Part shown: in pieces, positions 51,341-60,337 of the stretch
Layout: every line of letters begins with the position of its first letter
Numbering within the stretch: position 1 is the first letter of the stretch
DNA from: Methanocorpusculum parvum
GTDB lineage: Archaea > Halobacteriota > Methanomicrobia > Methanomicrobiales > Methanocorpusculaceae
Reading direction: 5' to 3'
NCBI GenBank assembly: GCA_002287215.1
Contig: LMVO01000001.1
Span: 124,001 to 188,000 of the forward strand
Length of the DNA: 64,000 nt
The notes under the pieces: generated by a model
The model's input: only the letters and a program-made list of their open reading frames with translations
What the model was told of the DNA's origin: nothing
Databases searched by the model: none
Made by a program: the position numbers and the translations under genes

Positions 51341-51382
51341 GCACAACATTTTGGTTGTGCAGGGGACGATTATTTCGTCCCC
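51341..51382 (+). terminator. Double hairpin ending the fwd block
   Basis: GCACAAC-ATTTTG-GTTGTGC (51341-51360) and GGGGACGA-TTATT-TCGTCCCC (51362-51382) lie 13 and 34 bp after fwdC, the first with a 7-bp and the second with an 8-bp perfect stem. They probably define the 3' end or protect it. Confidence 0.65.
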
Positions 51383-51455
51383 CCTCTCCAATTTTATCGC
51401 GATCTTCTTTGCAGATACCGGTAGGTATTAACTGTTCTCTGACCAACTCTCATCT

Positions 51456-52379
51456 ATGAGTATATTCAGGGAGTATGGTGAGTCCGGTGTACATGTTATG
51501 GGCGGTGTGATTACTCAGAAAAATGCTGATTATTGTACTGTCAGGATTCGTTTGCCTGCCGGTGTCGTTACTGTCGATCAGATTCGCGGTCTTGCACGTA
51601 TCGCTAAAACGTATGGAGATGGCACCCTTCATGTTACAACGCGTCAGACGTTTGAGATCCCGAATGTCAAACCGTCCACTCTTGAAAAACTCGATCTCGC
51701 TTTGAAAAAAAATGGAACGCCTATAGGTGCCGAGTTCACGGAGGTCGTGAATGTCACAGCATGTCCGGGAACACTCCGGTGCAAATATGCCAACATAGAC
51801 AGTGTTGAGCTTGCAAAGAAAATCGATGAAAAATATTTCCGCAAAGAACTTTCGATTCGGGTCAGAATTGCCATCTCCTCCTGCCCCAACTCATGTGTGG
51901 CCAGTTGGGAAAGTGATATCGGTATAATTGGGATCCAAAAACCCATCAGAAATCCAACGCTTTGTTCGGGCTGCGGGACCTGTGTGGCTTATTGTAAAGA
52001 ACATGCACTTACCGTCCGCCAGGGAACAGTAAAACTTGATCACGGGCTTTGCAATACGTGCGGAAACTGCATTGAGACCTGTCATTATCATGTTATTAAG
52101 GGTGAACCTCTCGGTTATCAGATCATGGTTGGCGGCAGTCATGGAAGGACCCCGCATGTTGGCAGGTATCTTGTTTCAGTCTCATCTGAAGAGGAGCTGA
52201 TGGTAGTTATTGATGGGATCATTGAATGGATCCGCCGATACGCGAGATCGGGTTCCCGTTTCAGAGCACAGATCGAGGAAGAGGGATTTGACGAGTTCAA
52301 AGCATTTGTTCTGAAAAAAGCCGATTCTTCTTCCTTTGTTGCAATTGAAAACAAACGGCTCATTTCCGACACGGAATGA
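51456..52379 (+). CDS. Dissimilatory-sulfite-reductase-like siroheme protein (Dsr-LP)
   Basis: 307 residues. The N-terminal nitrite/sulfite reductase half-domain (YCTVRIRLPAGVVTVDQI, TLHVTTRQTFEIPNV) leads to the siroheme-[4Fe-4S] site: TACPGTLRC (Cys-x5-Cys) near 108 and SSCPNSC (Cys-x3-Cys) near 148. Two ferredoxin motifs are inserted (CSGCGTCVAYC near 177, CNTCGNCIETC near 205). Small proteins of this kind occur in methanogens as Dsr-like proteins with unproven substrates. It is followed at short range by a small Cys protein and a rubredoxin. Confidence 0.85.
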   Translation: MSIFREYGESGVHVMGGVITQKNADYCTVRIRLPAGVVTVDQIRGLARIAKTYGDGTLHVTTRQTFEIPNVKPSTLEKLDLALKKNGTPIGAEFTEVVNVTACPGTLRCKYANIDSVELAKKIDEKYFRKELSIRVRIAISSCPNSCVASWESDIGIIGIQKPIRNPTLCSGCGTCVAYCKEHALTVRQGTVKLDHGLCNTCGNCIETCHYHVIKGEPLGYQIMVGGSHGRTPHVGRYLVSVSSEEELMVVIDGIIEWIRRYARSGSRFRAQIEEEGFDEFKAFVLKKADSSSFVAIENKRLISDTE

Positions 52380-52424
52380 TCTGATTCCATACTCTTTTCT
52401 TTTTGACCGTTCTAATTAAAGCAT

Positions 52425-52628
52425 ATGACATCCGAAAAAGTCAAAGACGCGTTTGAGAAAGAAGGTATCAGTACCGAGATCACTTGTGCAAAAGCGCATG
52501 AAATGAGTGAAAAATATGCTATTCCGATTACAATGATCGGGAATTACTGCAATGTTCATGACATCAAGGTACAGGCATGCATGCTTGGCTGTTTCTCCGG
52601 CAAAAAACATCACTCTCCCAAAGAGTAA
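52425..52628 (+). CDS. Small cysteine-containing protein of unknown function
   Basis: 67 residues. Four cysteines (21, 42, 52 and 56) with ACMLGCFSGKKHH at the C-terminus and three histidines near the end suggest a metal site. The N-terminal SEKVKDAFEKEGISTEITCA looks helical, possibly a small helix-turn-helix. I do not recognise the family. It lies 45 bp after the Dsr-like gene and 44 bp before the rubredoxin. Confidence 0.6.
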   Translation: MTSEKVKDAFEKEGISTEITCAKAHEMSEKYAIPITMIGNYCNVHDIKVQACMLGCFSGKKHHSPKE

Positions 52629-52672
52629 CCTAAAAGTCAGGTTCATATCTTTGCTCCGCAAAATTATAATAA

Positions 52673-52885
52673 ATGGCAAAGTGGTATTGTATTTATTGCG
52701 GCTGGATCTATGACGAAGAGAAAGGTGATCCGGCTCACAACATTGCCCCCGGCACAAAGTATGCAGATATACCCGATTACTGGAAATGTCCTCTCTGTCT
52801 GATACCCAAGACAAAACCAGGATTGTTTAAGATGATCGAAGGAGAACAGCGCGATGAAACTTCTGAGTTCTCTCTAAAAAATTAA
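52673..52885 (+). CDS. Rubredoxin-like electron carrier
   Basis: 70 residues. One iron ligated by four cysteines: YCIYCGWIYDEEKGDP near residue 5 and WKCPLCLIPK near 38. The usual second loop is CPxCG; here Gly is replaced by Leu, and the C-terminus is about 15 residues longer than a classic rubredoxin. Likely a redox partner of the upstream Dsr-like protein or of oxidative-stress enzymes elsewhere. Confidence 0.88.
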   Translation: MAKWYCIYCGWIYDEEKGDPAHNIAPGTKYADIPDYWKCPLCLIPKTKPGLFKMIEGEQRDETSEFSLKN

Positions 52886-52927
52886 TTTCATATGGATATT
52901 GGTCGGATATTTTCCGGCCAAAATCTT

Positions 52928-53362
52928 TTATCTTTCGTATATCTTCTTTGGAACGTAAACATCAAAGAGATCACGTTTTGCAAAAATCTCTTCAGCGGAT
53001 GCTTCGCGAAGAATAACATTTTTCCCCTCGATGTCCCCTAAGACCACTGTGGAAAATGATTCCAGTTTAAATCCTTCGATCACAGCATAATCATATCCTT
53101 TCCACGCGTAGAAATCCAGGATGTCGCGTAAGTCTGTGGTTCTCATACTCAGCACAGTTTTTTCCAGATCTATTCCCGCAGAAATCTGTGCCCCTGTCTC
53201 AAAGTGGACCGTGGTATCCTTTCCTTCCGGCAGTTTCCACGAGTGATGCCCCATATGTTTTATTGTTGCTACGCTCCCAACTTCGGAGAGGAGAGGGATG
53301 AGCCTGGTGATCAGGGTTGTCTTTCCTGAGTTGGAATGGCCTATAATATTGATGATCCGCAT
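52928..53362 (-). CDS. mobB: MobB, molybdopterin-guanine dinucleotide biosynthesis adaptor
   Basis: 144 residues from the ATG at 53362 (MRIINIIGHSNSGKTTLI), where the P-loop domain begins; an earlier ATG adds ten residues. Walker A is GHSNSGKTT. ATIKHMGHH near 43 and AVIEGFKLE near 100 are MobB signatures. It supplies the dinucleotide cofactor needed by FwdB, which explains its place near the fwd block. Confidence 0.9.
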   Translation of the reverse strand: MRIINIIGHSNSGKTTLITRLIPLLSEVGSVATIKHMGHHSWKLPEGKDTTVHFETGAQISAGIDLEKTVLSMRTTDLRDILDFYAWKGYDYAVIEGFKLESFSTVVLGDIEGKNVILREASAEEIFAKRDLFDVYVPKKIYER

Positions 53363-53424
53363 ATCCTTATAGCATATGTCGTTAGACGGCATAATAAGTT
53401 CGTCATGATATAGTCTCCAAGCAT

Positions 53425-54405
53425 TTATGCCTCAGCCGCCCGTCTTCTTTTTCTGAAAAGGAGCCAGGCACTACAGATACCTGCTCCAATCCCAAAAATA
53501 TCGATTGGGGTTTTTGTAGAATTTTTCCGGTTTTCGCCCCCCTCTGTTCCTGAATATCCTGGTGATGAGACGGTGGTAGTAAACTCGCCGGAATCCGGTG
53601 AAAGACCGCTCCCTAAAACTGCATAACCGCTGGCACCCCCTGTTCCATCGTCGGCAACACGGTTTGTCCAGGAAATACCCTCTCCCTCATTTGACTGATT
53701 ACACCACGCATAAGCGTTGAAGACCGCGATGCCGCTGAGATTCTTAAATTCATACTCAATTTTGACAGCTCCATGATCACGCAGACCGGTAAGTCCGCTG
53801 TTTATCCCTAGAGTTCCTGCTTTCGTATCGAAAAATAGTATGGCAAATCCATTCGAAGGATTTGTCGTGTCCTGTCCGTAGTAGATTGGATAGTTTTCTA
53901 TTCCTGCCGGTTTCCAGGTCTGTGAAGCATACCTGAAATCCGTCGCAGTTAATATAGTCCCTGATGCAGACTCGGTATAAGTCAGTTCCTCGTAAGTCGG
54001 ACCGATATTTACGATCGGCGTGGGATTCCACTGATAACCGCTGGATGTGAGATGCAGGGCAAAATCATCGGAAATTGTTCCATTCACAGCGATCATCAGA
54101 ATAATTCGATCATTAAATCCCCTGCCTCCGGTATAGGAAACATATACTGTGCCCGCCTGGCGGTTCGTTGTCGTCACCTGGCCATAGGGTTCCTCCGGGA
54201 TTGTAGTAAGATGTAATGAATTCAGTCCTCCCTCGTCATCAAATCTGACCGCGTATATCGTCCCGTCGGTTGTTGAGATCTCCACCTGTTTGTAGGATGG
54301 CAGGATCTCACCTGCGGTATCTGCCGCGGCTGCATGCCAGCATCCTACTATGATCAACAGGAGAGCGACACACAAAACCCTCTCTAAATAATTCATGTGA
54401 CGCAT
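53425..54405 (-). CDS. Secreted two-domain protein, membrane-anchored (family member 1)
   Basis: 326 residues with an N-terminal signal peptide (ERVLCVALLLIIVGCWHAAA) and a C-terminal hydrophobic anchor followed by Arg/Lys (LLFRKRRR). Domain A (about 65-125) has GQVTTTNRQAGTVYVSYTGG and ILMIAVNGTISDDF. Domain B (about 165-240) has IYYGQDTTNPSNGFAILFF and KIEYEFKNLSGIAVFNAYAW. The same two domains occur in the next protein and, in opposite order, in the protein at 60338. Function unknown; it should sit on the cell surface. Confidence 0.7.
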   Translation of the reverse strand: MRHMNYLERVLCVALLLIIVGCWHAAAADTAGEILPSYKQVEISTTDGTIYAVRFDDEGGLNSLHLTTIPEEPYGQVTTTNRQAGTVYVSYTGGRGFNDRIILMIAVNGTISDDFALHLTSSGYQWNPTPIVNIGPTYEELTYTESASGTILTATDFRYASQTWKPAGIENYPIYYGQDTTNPSNGFAILFFDTKAGTLGINSGLTGLRDHGAVKIEYEFKNLSGIAVFNAYAWCNQSNEGEGISWTNRVADDGTGGASGYAVLGSGLSPDSGEFTTTVSSPGYSGTEGGENRKNSTKTPIDIFGIGAGICSAWLLFRKRRRAAEA

Positions 54406-54417
54406 AAATTCCTGATA

Positions 54418-55314
54418 TTAGTATTTCCTGACAACAAAATACACTGAGCCAAGAATCCCGGCAATGATTGGGAATACACTGAGCGGTGACTGCGTCGTTT
54501 CCGGACCGGGCAGGTCAACAACATTTACAGTAATTCCTTCTGTCTCTGCTGCAGTCCATCCAAGAACCTGTTTAGGATCATTCTTGGGTTCATCCCGATA
54601 TCCATATGGAATAAATGTGACCTGACCCGTGAGTCCGGCGATCTCGTAATCGATCTCGGCACACCCATTATGTATCAGATTTCCATTGGGTACAGTGCAT
54701 GTTCCAACATGAAGGTCGACAAGCATTACGTAAAATGTTTCATTCTCACTTTGTGTTGGGTAGAAAGTAAACCCTGCTGCATCTGCAGGTCTGAGAGATA
54801 CGGGGCCATAGAGAAGATCAGATTTATCAAACCACTCAGATATCGCAGCCGTCTTATATGTACCTCTGGACCCAAAATCCAGAGATCTGAACGTACTTTG
54901 GGAAACCGGTTCCCATACATATCCGCCGGAGGTGATCTTTATTTTGAATTCATCGGTGATGTTTCCAGCAACGCCGACCATCAAAACTACATCATCGATG
55001 TACCCTGCTCCGCCTGTTTCATAGACATAGAATGTTCCGGATCGATTTTCAATAATTACTGCAGGATTGGAAGCGCTCTTTTGGTATCTCTCCGAGATAT
55101 GCATCCCTTCTGTTCCGAGGCTTATGGGGAGATAATACGTGTTATCTCCGGCATTATTGAATCTGACATCATTTGATATTTTCAGGGTGATGTCTTCCAT
55201 CCCTGGGAAGGGTCCATTCTCTGCAAATGCTGCTGATCCTGTACCAACTGAGAAAAGAAAAATCATCAGGATTGCGGTCAGGATAATCTTTCCGAGATGT
55301 GAATTACCGGTCAT
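54418..55314 (-). CDS. Secreted two-domain protein, membrane-anchored (family member 2)
   Basis: 298 residues: signal peptide ending near SAAFAENG, then domain A with NPAVIIENRSGTFYVYETGG and VVLMVGVAGNITDEF, domain B with LLYGPVSLRPADAAGFTFYP and EIDYEIAGLTGQVTFIPYGY, and a C-terminal membrane anchor ending VVRKY. Same domain order as its downstream neighbour, from which it is separated by 12 bp. Probably a tandem duplication. Function unknown. Confidence 0.7.
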   Translation of the reverse strand: MTGNSHLGKIILTAILMIFLFSVGTGSAAFAENGPFPGMEDITLKISNDVRFNNAGDNTYYLPISLGTEGMHISERYQKSASNPAVIIENRSGTFYVYETGGAGYIDDVVLMVGVAGNITDEFKIKITSGGYVWEPVSQSTFRSLDFGSRGTYKTAAISEWFDKSDLLYGPVSLRPADAAGFTFYPTQSENETFYVMLVDLHVGTCTVPNGNLIHNGCAEIDYEIAGLTGQVTFIPYGYRDEPKNDPKQVLGWTAAETEGITVNVVDLPGPETTQSPLSVFPIIAGILGSVYFVVRKY

Positions 55315-55450
55315 AATGTACTAGTAATTATATCCTGTATCGGCATATAGATTTTGAATCATGTTAACTTATAATAATTAATTGTTCAACAGATATATCA
55401 TATAATCTTCATAACAAATAGTACACACATTAGAAGAGGAGAACGACAGC

Positions 55451-56386
55451 GTGGATAAAAGCATCTCACAGGACATTGCGGATCTGAAATTTCAGTTACA
55501 GAAACTGATCGTTGGACAGGAAAACGCTCTTGAAAAAACAGTGATCACTCTTATAGCAGGAGGGAATGTCTTACTTGAGGGTGTTCCGGGTGTCGCAAAA
55601 ACTCTGCTTGCGCGTTCACTTGCGGCATCGATCAATAGCAGTTTTTCCCGGATCCAGTTCACTCCTGATCTTCTTCCCTCGGACATCACCGGAACAGTTG
55701 TATTCAACCTAAAATCAAATGAGTTTTCCACGGTCTTCGGCCCGGTATTTCATCAGATTATTTTGGCGGATGAGATCAACCGTGCCCCTCCCAAAGTCCA
55801 GTCTGCTCTTCTTGAAGCGATGCAGGAACATCAGGTCACGATCCAGGGGACTACCTATCCCCTCCCTTCACCGTTTTTTGTTATCGCTACAGAAAATCCT
55901 CTTGAGTCGGAGGGGACCTATCCTCTCCCTGAAGCTGAAACAGATCGATTCATGACAAAAATAGTCATGACCCTCCCTTCGATAGATGATGAAATTGTGA
56001 TTATGGAACGATTCTGCGGCGAGAGAGTACCGCAAGCGGAGCCTGTTCTTTCAATAGAGAAGATCCTTGCTCTGCAAAATTCCGTTAGAAAGATCCATGC
56101 CAATGCAAAAATTCACCATTACATTGCGGAAATTGTTGGGGCAACGAGGACTGCCTCACCTGTCATAACGATTGGTGCCTCACCCCGTGCCTCAATTGGT
56201 CTTTTGATGTGTTCAAAAGCCCACGCTCTTCTAAACGGCAGAGATTATGTTATTCCTGAAGATGTGATCCACGTTTCAATGGAGGTCCTCAGGCACAGAA
56301 TCCGGCTCAGTTTTGAGGCACAACTTGACGGAATTACGCCTGACACCGTAATAAAGGATATTTTGACCACCGTTTCCATCCCATGA
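55451..56386 (+). CDS. MoxR-type AAA ATPase
   Basis: 311 residues, GTG start preceded by AGAAGAGGAG. Walker A GVPGVAKTLLARSLA near 46, Walker B region ILADEINRAPPKVQSALLEA near 106, sensor 1 FVIATENPLESEGTYPLPEA near 141. MoxR ATPases act as chaperones that mature partner complexes, typically together with vWA proteins. The DUF58 and vWA genes that follow with overlapping ends are the usual partners. Confidence 0.93.
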   Translation: MDKSISQDIADLKFQLQKLIVGQENALEKTVITLIAGGNVLLEGVPGVAKTLLARSLAASINSSFSRIQFTPDLLPSDITGTVVFNLKSNEFSTVFGPVFHQIILADEINRAPPKVQSALLEAMQEHQVTIQGTTYPLPSPFFVIATENPLESEGTYPLPEAETDRFMTKIVMTLPSIDDEIVIMERFCGERVPQAEPVLSIEKILALQNSVRKIHANAKIHHYIAEIVGATRTASPVITIGASPRASIGLLMCSKAHALLNGRDYVIPEDVIHVSMEVLRHRIRLSFEAQLDGITPDTVIKDILTTVSIP

Positions 56387-57246
56387 ATCAGCGTCTGTTC
56401 GAACTCCTGGAAAAATCCCGCCCCGTTGCCGCCCGTTTTCAAAGACCGCAGGGAATGCAGGGATCGTATATCTCCCGCAGAGTAGGACTTGGAACGGAGT
56501 TTTCTGAATTACGCGAATACCTGAGTGGAGATGATGTGAGGGCCATTGACAAAAATGTCACTGCACGAACAGGGATTCCGCATGTAAGGGTTCATGCTGA
56601 GGAACCTGACCTAAATCTTTACATCGCTGTCGACCTCTCAGCTTCCGGACATTTTGGATCAGGAACAAGCAAACTCATGACGGCAAAAATTGCCGCTGCA
56701 TCCATTCTCCTTTCGGCTGAAAAAGAGCATATCCCTCTGGGTTTATGTCTGTTTACCTCCACAGTAGAAAAGTTCATCCCGGCAGGATCCGGCACGTCTC
56801 ATCTGCATCTTCTTCTTACCACTCTTGCAGAAACTGATGCAAAGAATTCCGGGACCTCTATCCAGAATGCCTGCTGTGAACTTGCATCCCGCATCCAAAA
56901 ATCCTCATCGATTATTCTGATATCGGATTTTCAGGATACTCACTTTGCATCCGGCCTTCAGCTTCTTGGAAAGAGACATCGCTTATCAGCCCTTCGGATC
57001 ACCGATCCTGGTGAATTTACTCTGCCTGATGTTGGCAGGATCATTCTCGAAGACCCAGAATCAGGCAGACAATATCTGATCAATACATCAAGTCAGGAGG
57101 TTCGAGAACGGTTTTCTGCTGCCGCAAAAGATGCAGAGAACAAATGTTATAGCATCTTTCTCTCTTCGGGTGCCCAGTATGTTTCGTTATCTACAGACGG
57201 AAGTTGTATCCAGTCGCTGCAGAAACTATTTTCCCGGGGTGTCTGA
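56383..57246 (+). CDS. DUF58 protein with vWA-like fold
   Basis: 287 residues. SRRVGLGTEFSELREYLSGD near 33 and DDVRAIDKNVTARTG near 51 are the DUF58 signature; LYIAVDLSASGHFG near 78 is a degenerate metal-binding (MIDAS) loop. Unlike bacterial members it lacks N-terminal membrane helices. It starts 4 bp inside moxR and ends overlapping the vWA gene by one base. Confidence 0.87.
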   Translation: MNQRLFELLEKSRPVAARFQRPQGMQGSYISRRVGLGTEFSELREYLSGDDVRAIDKNVTARTGIPHVRVHAEEPDLNLYIAVDLSASGHFGSGTSKLMTAKIAAASILLSAEKEHIPLGLCLFTSTVEKFIPAGSGTSHLHLLLTTLAETDAKNSGTSIQNACCELASRIQKSSSIILISDFQDTHFASGLQLLGKRHRLSALRITDPGEFTLPDVGRIILEDPESGRQYLINTSSQEVRERFSAAAKDAENKCYSIFLSSGAQYVSLSTDGSCIQSLQKLFSRGV

Positions 57247-58187
57247 TGCCGGGTTTTTCTTATCCGCTTTATCTGCTCTTCCTTTTCATATTGCCACTTC
57301 TTTGGTATTGGTATCATAAAGCGGCTGCTGAAAAGAAACGAAAATCCATAACGTTTTCTTCCCATGTTTTTTTGGATGAGACTCAACATAACGATCTGAA
57401 AAAACGGGAGAGACTACTGTTTCTCGTTTTTCTTTTGATACTGGGTTGTGCCATCATCGGGGTTGCCGATCCTCACATACCCCTTGTCTCCTCCTCGGAG
57501 AATGTGAATCTGGTTCTCGCCCTTGATGTTTCTGCAAGTATGACGGCAGCTGACTACGTACCTACCCGGCTTGAAGCGGCAAAAAGCTCTGCAAAAATTC
57601 TTATAAATTCTTTAAGTGAATCAGACAATGCGGGAGTAGTAATTTTCGAGTCAGGTGCATCGAGCGCAGCATACCTGAGTTCGGATAAAAATCGCGTGCT
57701 TTCACGACTTGATCAGGTCTCGGTAAAGACAGGTAAGACTGCTCTGGGAGATGGATTGACTCTTGCTGTTGATATGGTGACGGCAATCCCAGCCGGAACA
57801 TACATCGTTGTTCTGCTTTCCGACGGAGTGTCGAACACCGGCATGATCACTCCCGAAAATGCAGCTATGTTTGCAAAAAATTCCGGGGTTGTTGTTTACA
57901 CGATCGGCATCGGAAGTGATTCCCCGGTGGAAGTATCCACCGAGGGAGTTCTGCAGTATGCCTCTCTTGACGAAGCAGCGCTCAGATCAATTGCTGAAAT
58001 AACCGGGGGGGAGTATTTCCGTTCGGTTAATGAGACGACCCTGATGCAGATTCAGAATACGATTGGAAGTTCCATTGCAAGAGAGGCTGAGGAAACCAGT
58101 ATCCAGTCCTGGTTCTTCTGGATCATACTCATTTTGCTTTTGCTTGAGGCATATCTCAGATACGGCGGCAGACGGGTGATTCCATGA
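57246..58187 (+). CDS. vWA-domain membrane protein (BatA-like)
   Basis: 313 residues from the ATG at 57246, overlapping the DUF58 stop. N-terminal membrane segment (YLLFLFILPLLWYWY), a second near 60-75, the vWA domain with intact MIDAS residues (ALDVSASMTA near 92, GKTALGDG, VLLSDGVSNTG near 178), and a C-terminal membrane segment (FFWIILILLLLEAYL). This layout matches BatA/BatB proteins of MoxR operons. Confidence 0.88.
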   Translation: MPGFSYPLYLLFLFILPLLWYWYHKAAAEKKRKSITFSSHVFLDETQHNDLKKRERLLFLVFLLILGCAIIGVADPHIPLVSSSENVNLVLALDVSASMTAADYVPTRLEAAKSSAKILINSLSESDNAGVVIFESGASSAAYLSSDKNRVLSRLDQVSVKTGKTALGDGLTLAVDMVTAIPAGTYIVVLLSDGVSNTGMITPENAAMFAKNSGVVVYTIGIGSDSPVEVSTEGVLQYASLDEAALRSIAEITGGEYFRSVNETTLMQIQNTIGSSIAREAEETSIQSWFFWIILILLLLEAYLRYGGRRVIP

Positions 58188-59608
58188 GGTGCAGATTTCT
58201 CCTCCTCCTTTTAGTTCTCTCTCTGTTCATCGTACCGGCGGCGGCTGAGATTATTTTTACTTGCCCGTCTCAGGAGTTTTCCGTTGATCCGGGCGAGTCA
58301 ATATCTCTAAAGTTAGGGGTCGACCAGAACACGGGATCCGATATACAGGGTAAACTGACCATCAATGAAATCAGAATTTCCGGGACCTCAGTTTTTCGCG
58401 AGTCGCGAATAACGGACAGAACGGTGTTTTCTGACGCGTCTTCTTTTCCGGTGAATATCCCTGCAATTTCTGAAGGGGATGAGCTGGTCGTGAATCTGGT
58501 ATTTACCTACACTGATGCCTCGGGGACCATGCGTGATGTAACATTACCTCCGGTTACAATCAGAACAGGTCCGATAACGGGTCAGCTTTCACCGATAAGA
58601 AGTGCTGAATCCATTCATGTTGTAAAACCGTCGGTATCCTCCGGAAGCGGTACGGCAGCGGACCCTTCTTCCCAGATCGCAGGTTCTGTGATTTCGAATT
58701 CAGCAGATCAGCTTCCTGATCTTTCTCTTAACCTGACGGAGAATCATGACGAAGAATTTACTTCACATCTGCGAACACTTCCGGAGTTTACTTTTTTGGA
58801 AGAATCGATCACGAGTTATGGGTTCCTGGTCTCTAAAACTTTTGTAACTTCATCGGCATCCGATGCGGGTACTTTCTCTATTGGTTATAGAAATGCAAAC
58901 GGCAATGAGGCAGAGATAGCCGGAAATGTTTCAGGCCCCCTCTTTTCCGCCTCATCTTTAACAGATGCTCCAGCAGGCATTCCCCTGATTTTGAAGAAAG
59001 ATACACGCTACCTTTCCGCCGTCTCCGAAGTAAATGCTGAAGGGTATCTTCATACAGGGACAATGAGTGATGTTCACGACGGGGATGTCGTAATTGTCGT
59101 GCATCTGGAGAATCCCGAGGGTAAGGCCGCTGAGATCACTGCACATCTGAACAACGGAGGTGTGACCTCGGTAGAAACGAGTTTTGAAACGGACTTATTC
59201 TCACCCTGGATGATTATCGCTCTCCTCCTTACAACAGGGATTCTCATCTTATTCTACTGGAACAGGCGCCGGCTCTCTGTCATCTCTCTTCCTTCTTCTC
59301 CGAAAATAGATGGTGCGAGTAACATCTCTCTTGCAGACGAGTATTTGTTGTGTGCGAAGGCAGCCTTTGAAAAAGGATTGTATCAGGATGCCTCAGCATA
59401 TGCCGGCAAATCCCTTAGGTATTTCCTTACTGGAGATAGGGAAGTTACAACGGATGAGCTTCTGTCCCGGGATATCTCTCCCCGTGCAGCAGATCTTCTA
59501 CTAAGATGTCGTGATGCCGGATTTTCTCATAGAGAGATCGAAAAACAATGGGCTGAAAAAATAATTAACGAAGTTGAGAAGTATATATCATATGATTATA
59601 ACAATTGA
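58184..59608 (+). CDS. Large secreted/membrane protein of the MoxR operon (BatD-like position)
   Basis: 474 residues. Signal peptide ending VPAAAEI, about 330 outside residues of beta-rich sequence, one membrane segment (PWMIIALLLTTGILILFYW near 343), then a cytoplasmic helical tail (ADEYLLCAKAAFEKGLYQDA) that resembles TPR- or HEPN-like helices. It takes the place of BatD in bacterial MoxR-vWA operons, though I see no clear sequence match. Overlaps the vWA gene by 4 bp. Confidence 0.7.
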   Translation: MRCRFLLLLLVLSLFIVPAAAEIIFTCPSQEFSVDPGESISLKLGVDQNTGSDIQGKLTINEIRISGTSVFRESRITDRTVFSDASSFPVNIPAISEGDELVVNLVFTYTDASGTMRDVTLPPVTIRTGPITGQLSPIRSAESIHVVKPSVSSGSGTAADPSSQIAGSVISNSADQLPDLSLNLTENHDEEFTSHLRTLPEFTFLEESITSYGFLVSKTFVTSSASDAGTFSIGYRNANGNEAEIAGNVSGPLFSASSLTDAPAGIPLILKKDTRYLSAVSEVNAEGYLHTGTMSDVHDGDVVIVVHLENPEGKAAEITAHLNNGGVTSVETSFETDLFSPWMIIALLLTTGILILFYWNRRRLSVISLPSSPKIDGASNISLADEYLLCAKAAFEKGLYQDASAYAGKSLRYFLTGDREVTTDELLSRDISPRAADLLLRCRDAGFSHREIEKQWAEKIINEVEKYISYDYNN

Positions 59609-59630
59609 AAAACAGACATAACAATCACTT

Positions 59631-60335
59631 ATGACAATCTATGTTGGAATGGATGATACTGACAGCCTCGAGTCGAGAGGAACCGGCAGACTTGCCCGGG
59701 CGGCTGCCGCTGTCATTTCGAAAAAATGGCCGGTAAAAGGAGTGACCCGTCATCAGCTCTACGTCCATGAGTCCATTCCTTTCACCTCGCACAATAGTTG
59801 TGCTGTCCTTCACGTCGATGCAGATGGTCCGGAGATCGCGGATGAACTTTTTGCACTCACCGAAGAGATAATGCTCAGTGATTTTATTCCGGGGAGTGAT
59901 CCGGGTCTTGCGGTTGCAGAGGAACGACAGATACATCCTGCGTTGATCGCTTACGGCCGGGATGCCCAGATCACCGTTCTCAACCAGAATATTGCGAGAA
60001 CCCTTGCACATAATCTTGGTATCAGGCTCAAAGGTCTTGGCGGAACAGAGGATGGGGTTATCGGATCACTTGCCGGACTCGGACTTGCAGCGATGAATAG
60101 TGACGGCCGGTATCTTCTGATCGGAAACATCCGAGATCTGACTGGTCCTGTTACCGTAGAACAGGTTCTTGCCGCCGGCGTGGACTGTGTGCAGACGATC
60201 GACGGGGAAATACTTACAACCGGTCTTATTATGGAACAGGAAGGCAAATCCGTAAAACCGTGCCCGATCGGAGGGAAAGTAACCCTTCTCGTCAGAAGGG
60301 AGGCCGGGAAAATCCTGCCGATTAAACGGGGATAA
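59631..60335 (+). CDS. DDT-motif protein related to the TiaS N-terminal domain
   Basis: 234 residues. VGMDDTDSLESRGTGRLAR at the start is the Asp-Asp-Thr loop seen in TiaS; GTEDGVIGSLAGLGLAAMNS near 142 is a second conserved glycine-rich segment. It lacks the OB-fold and zinc ribbon of TiaS, so it probably does not modify tRNA the same way. The reaction is unknown. Next gene starts 2 bp after its stop, linking it to the secreted protein and ECF transporter genes. Confidence 0.72.
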   Translation: MTIYVGMDDTDSLESRGTGRLARAAAAVISKKWPVKGVTRHQLYVHESIPFTSHNSCAVLHVDADGPEIADELFALTEEIMLSDFIPGSDPGLAVAEERQIHPALIAYGRDAQITVLNQNIARTLAHNLGIRLKGLGGTEDGVIGSLAGLGLAAMNSDGRYLLIGNIRDLTGPVTVEQVLAAGVDCVQTIDGEILTTGLIMEQEGKSVKPCPIGGKVTLLVRREAGKILPIKRG

Positions 60336-60337
60336 CT

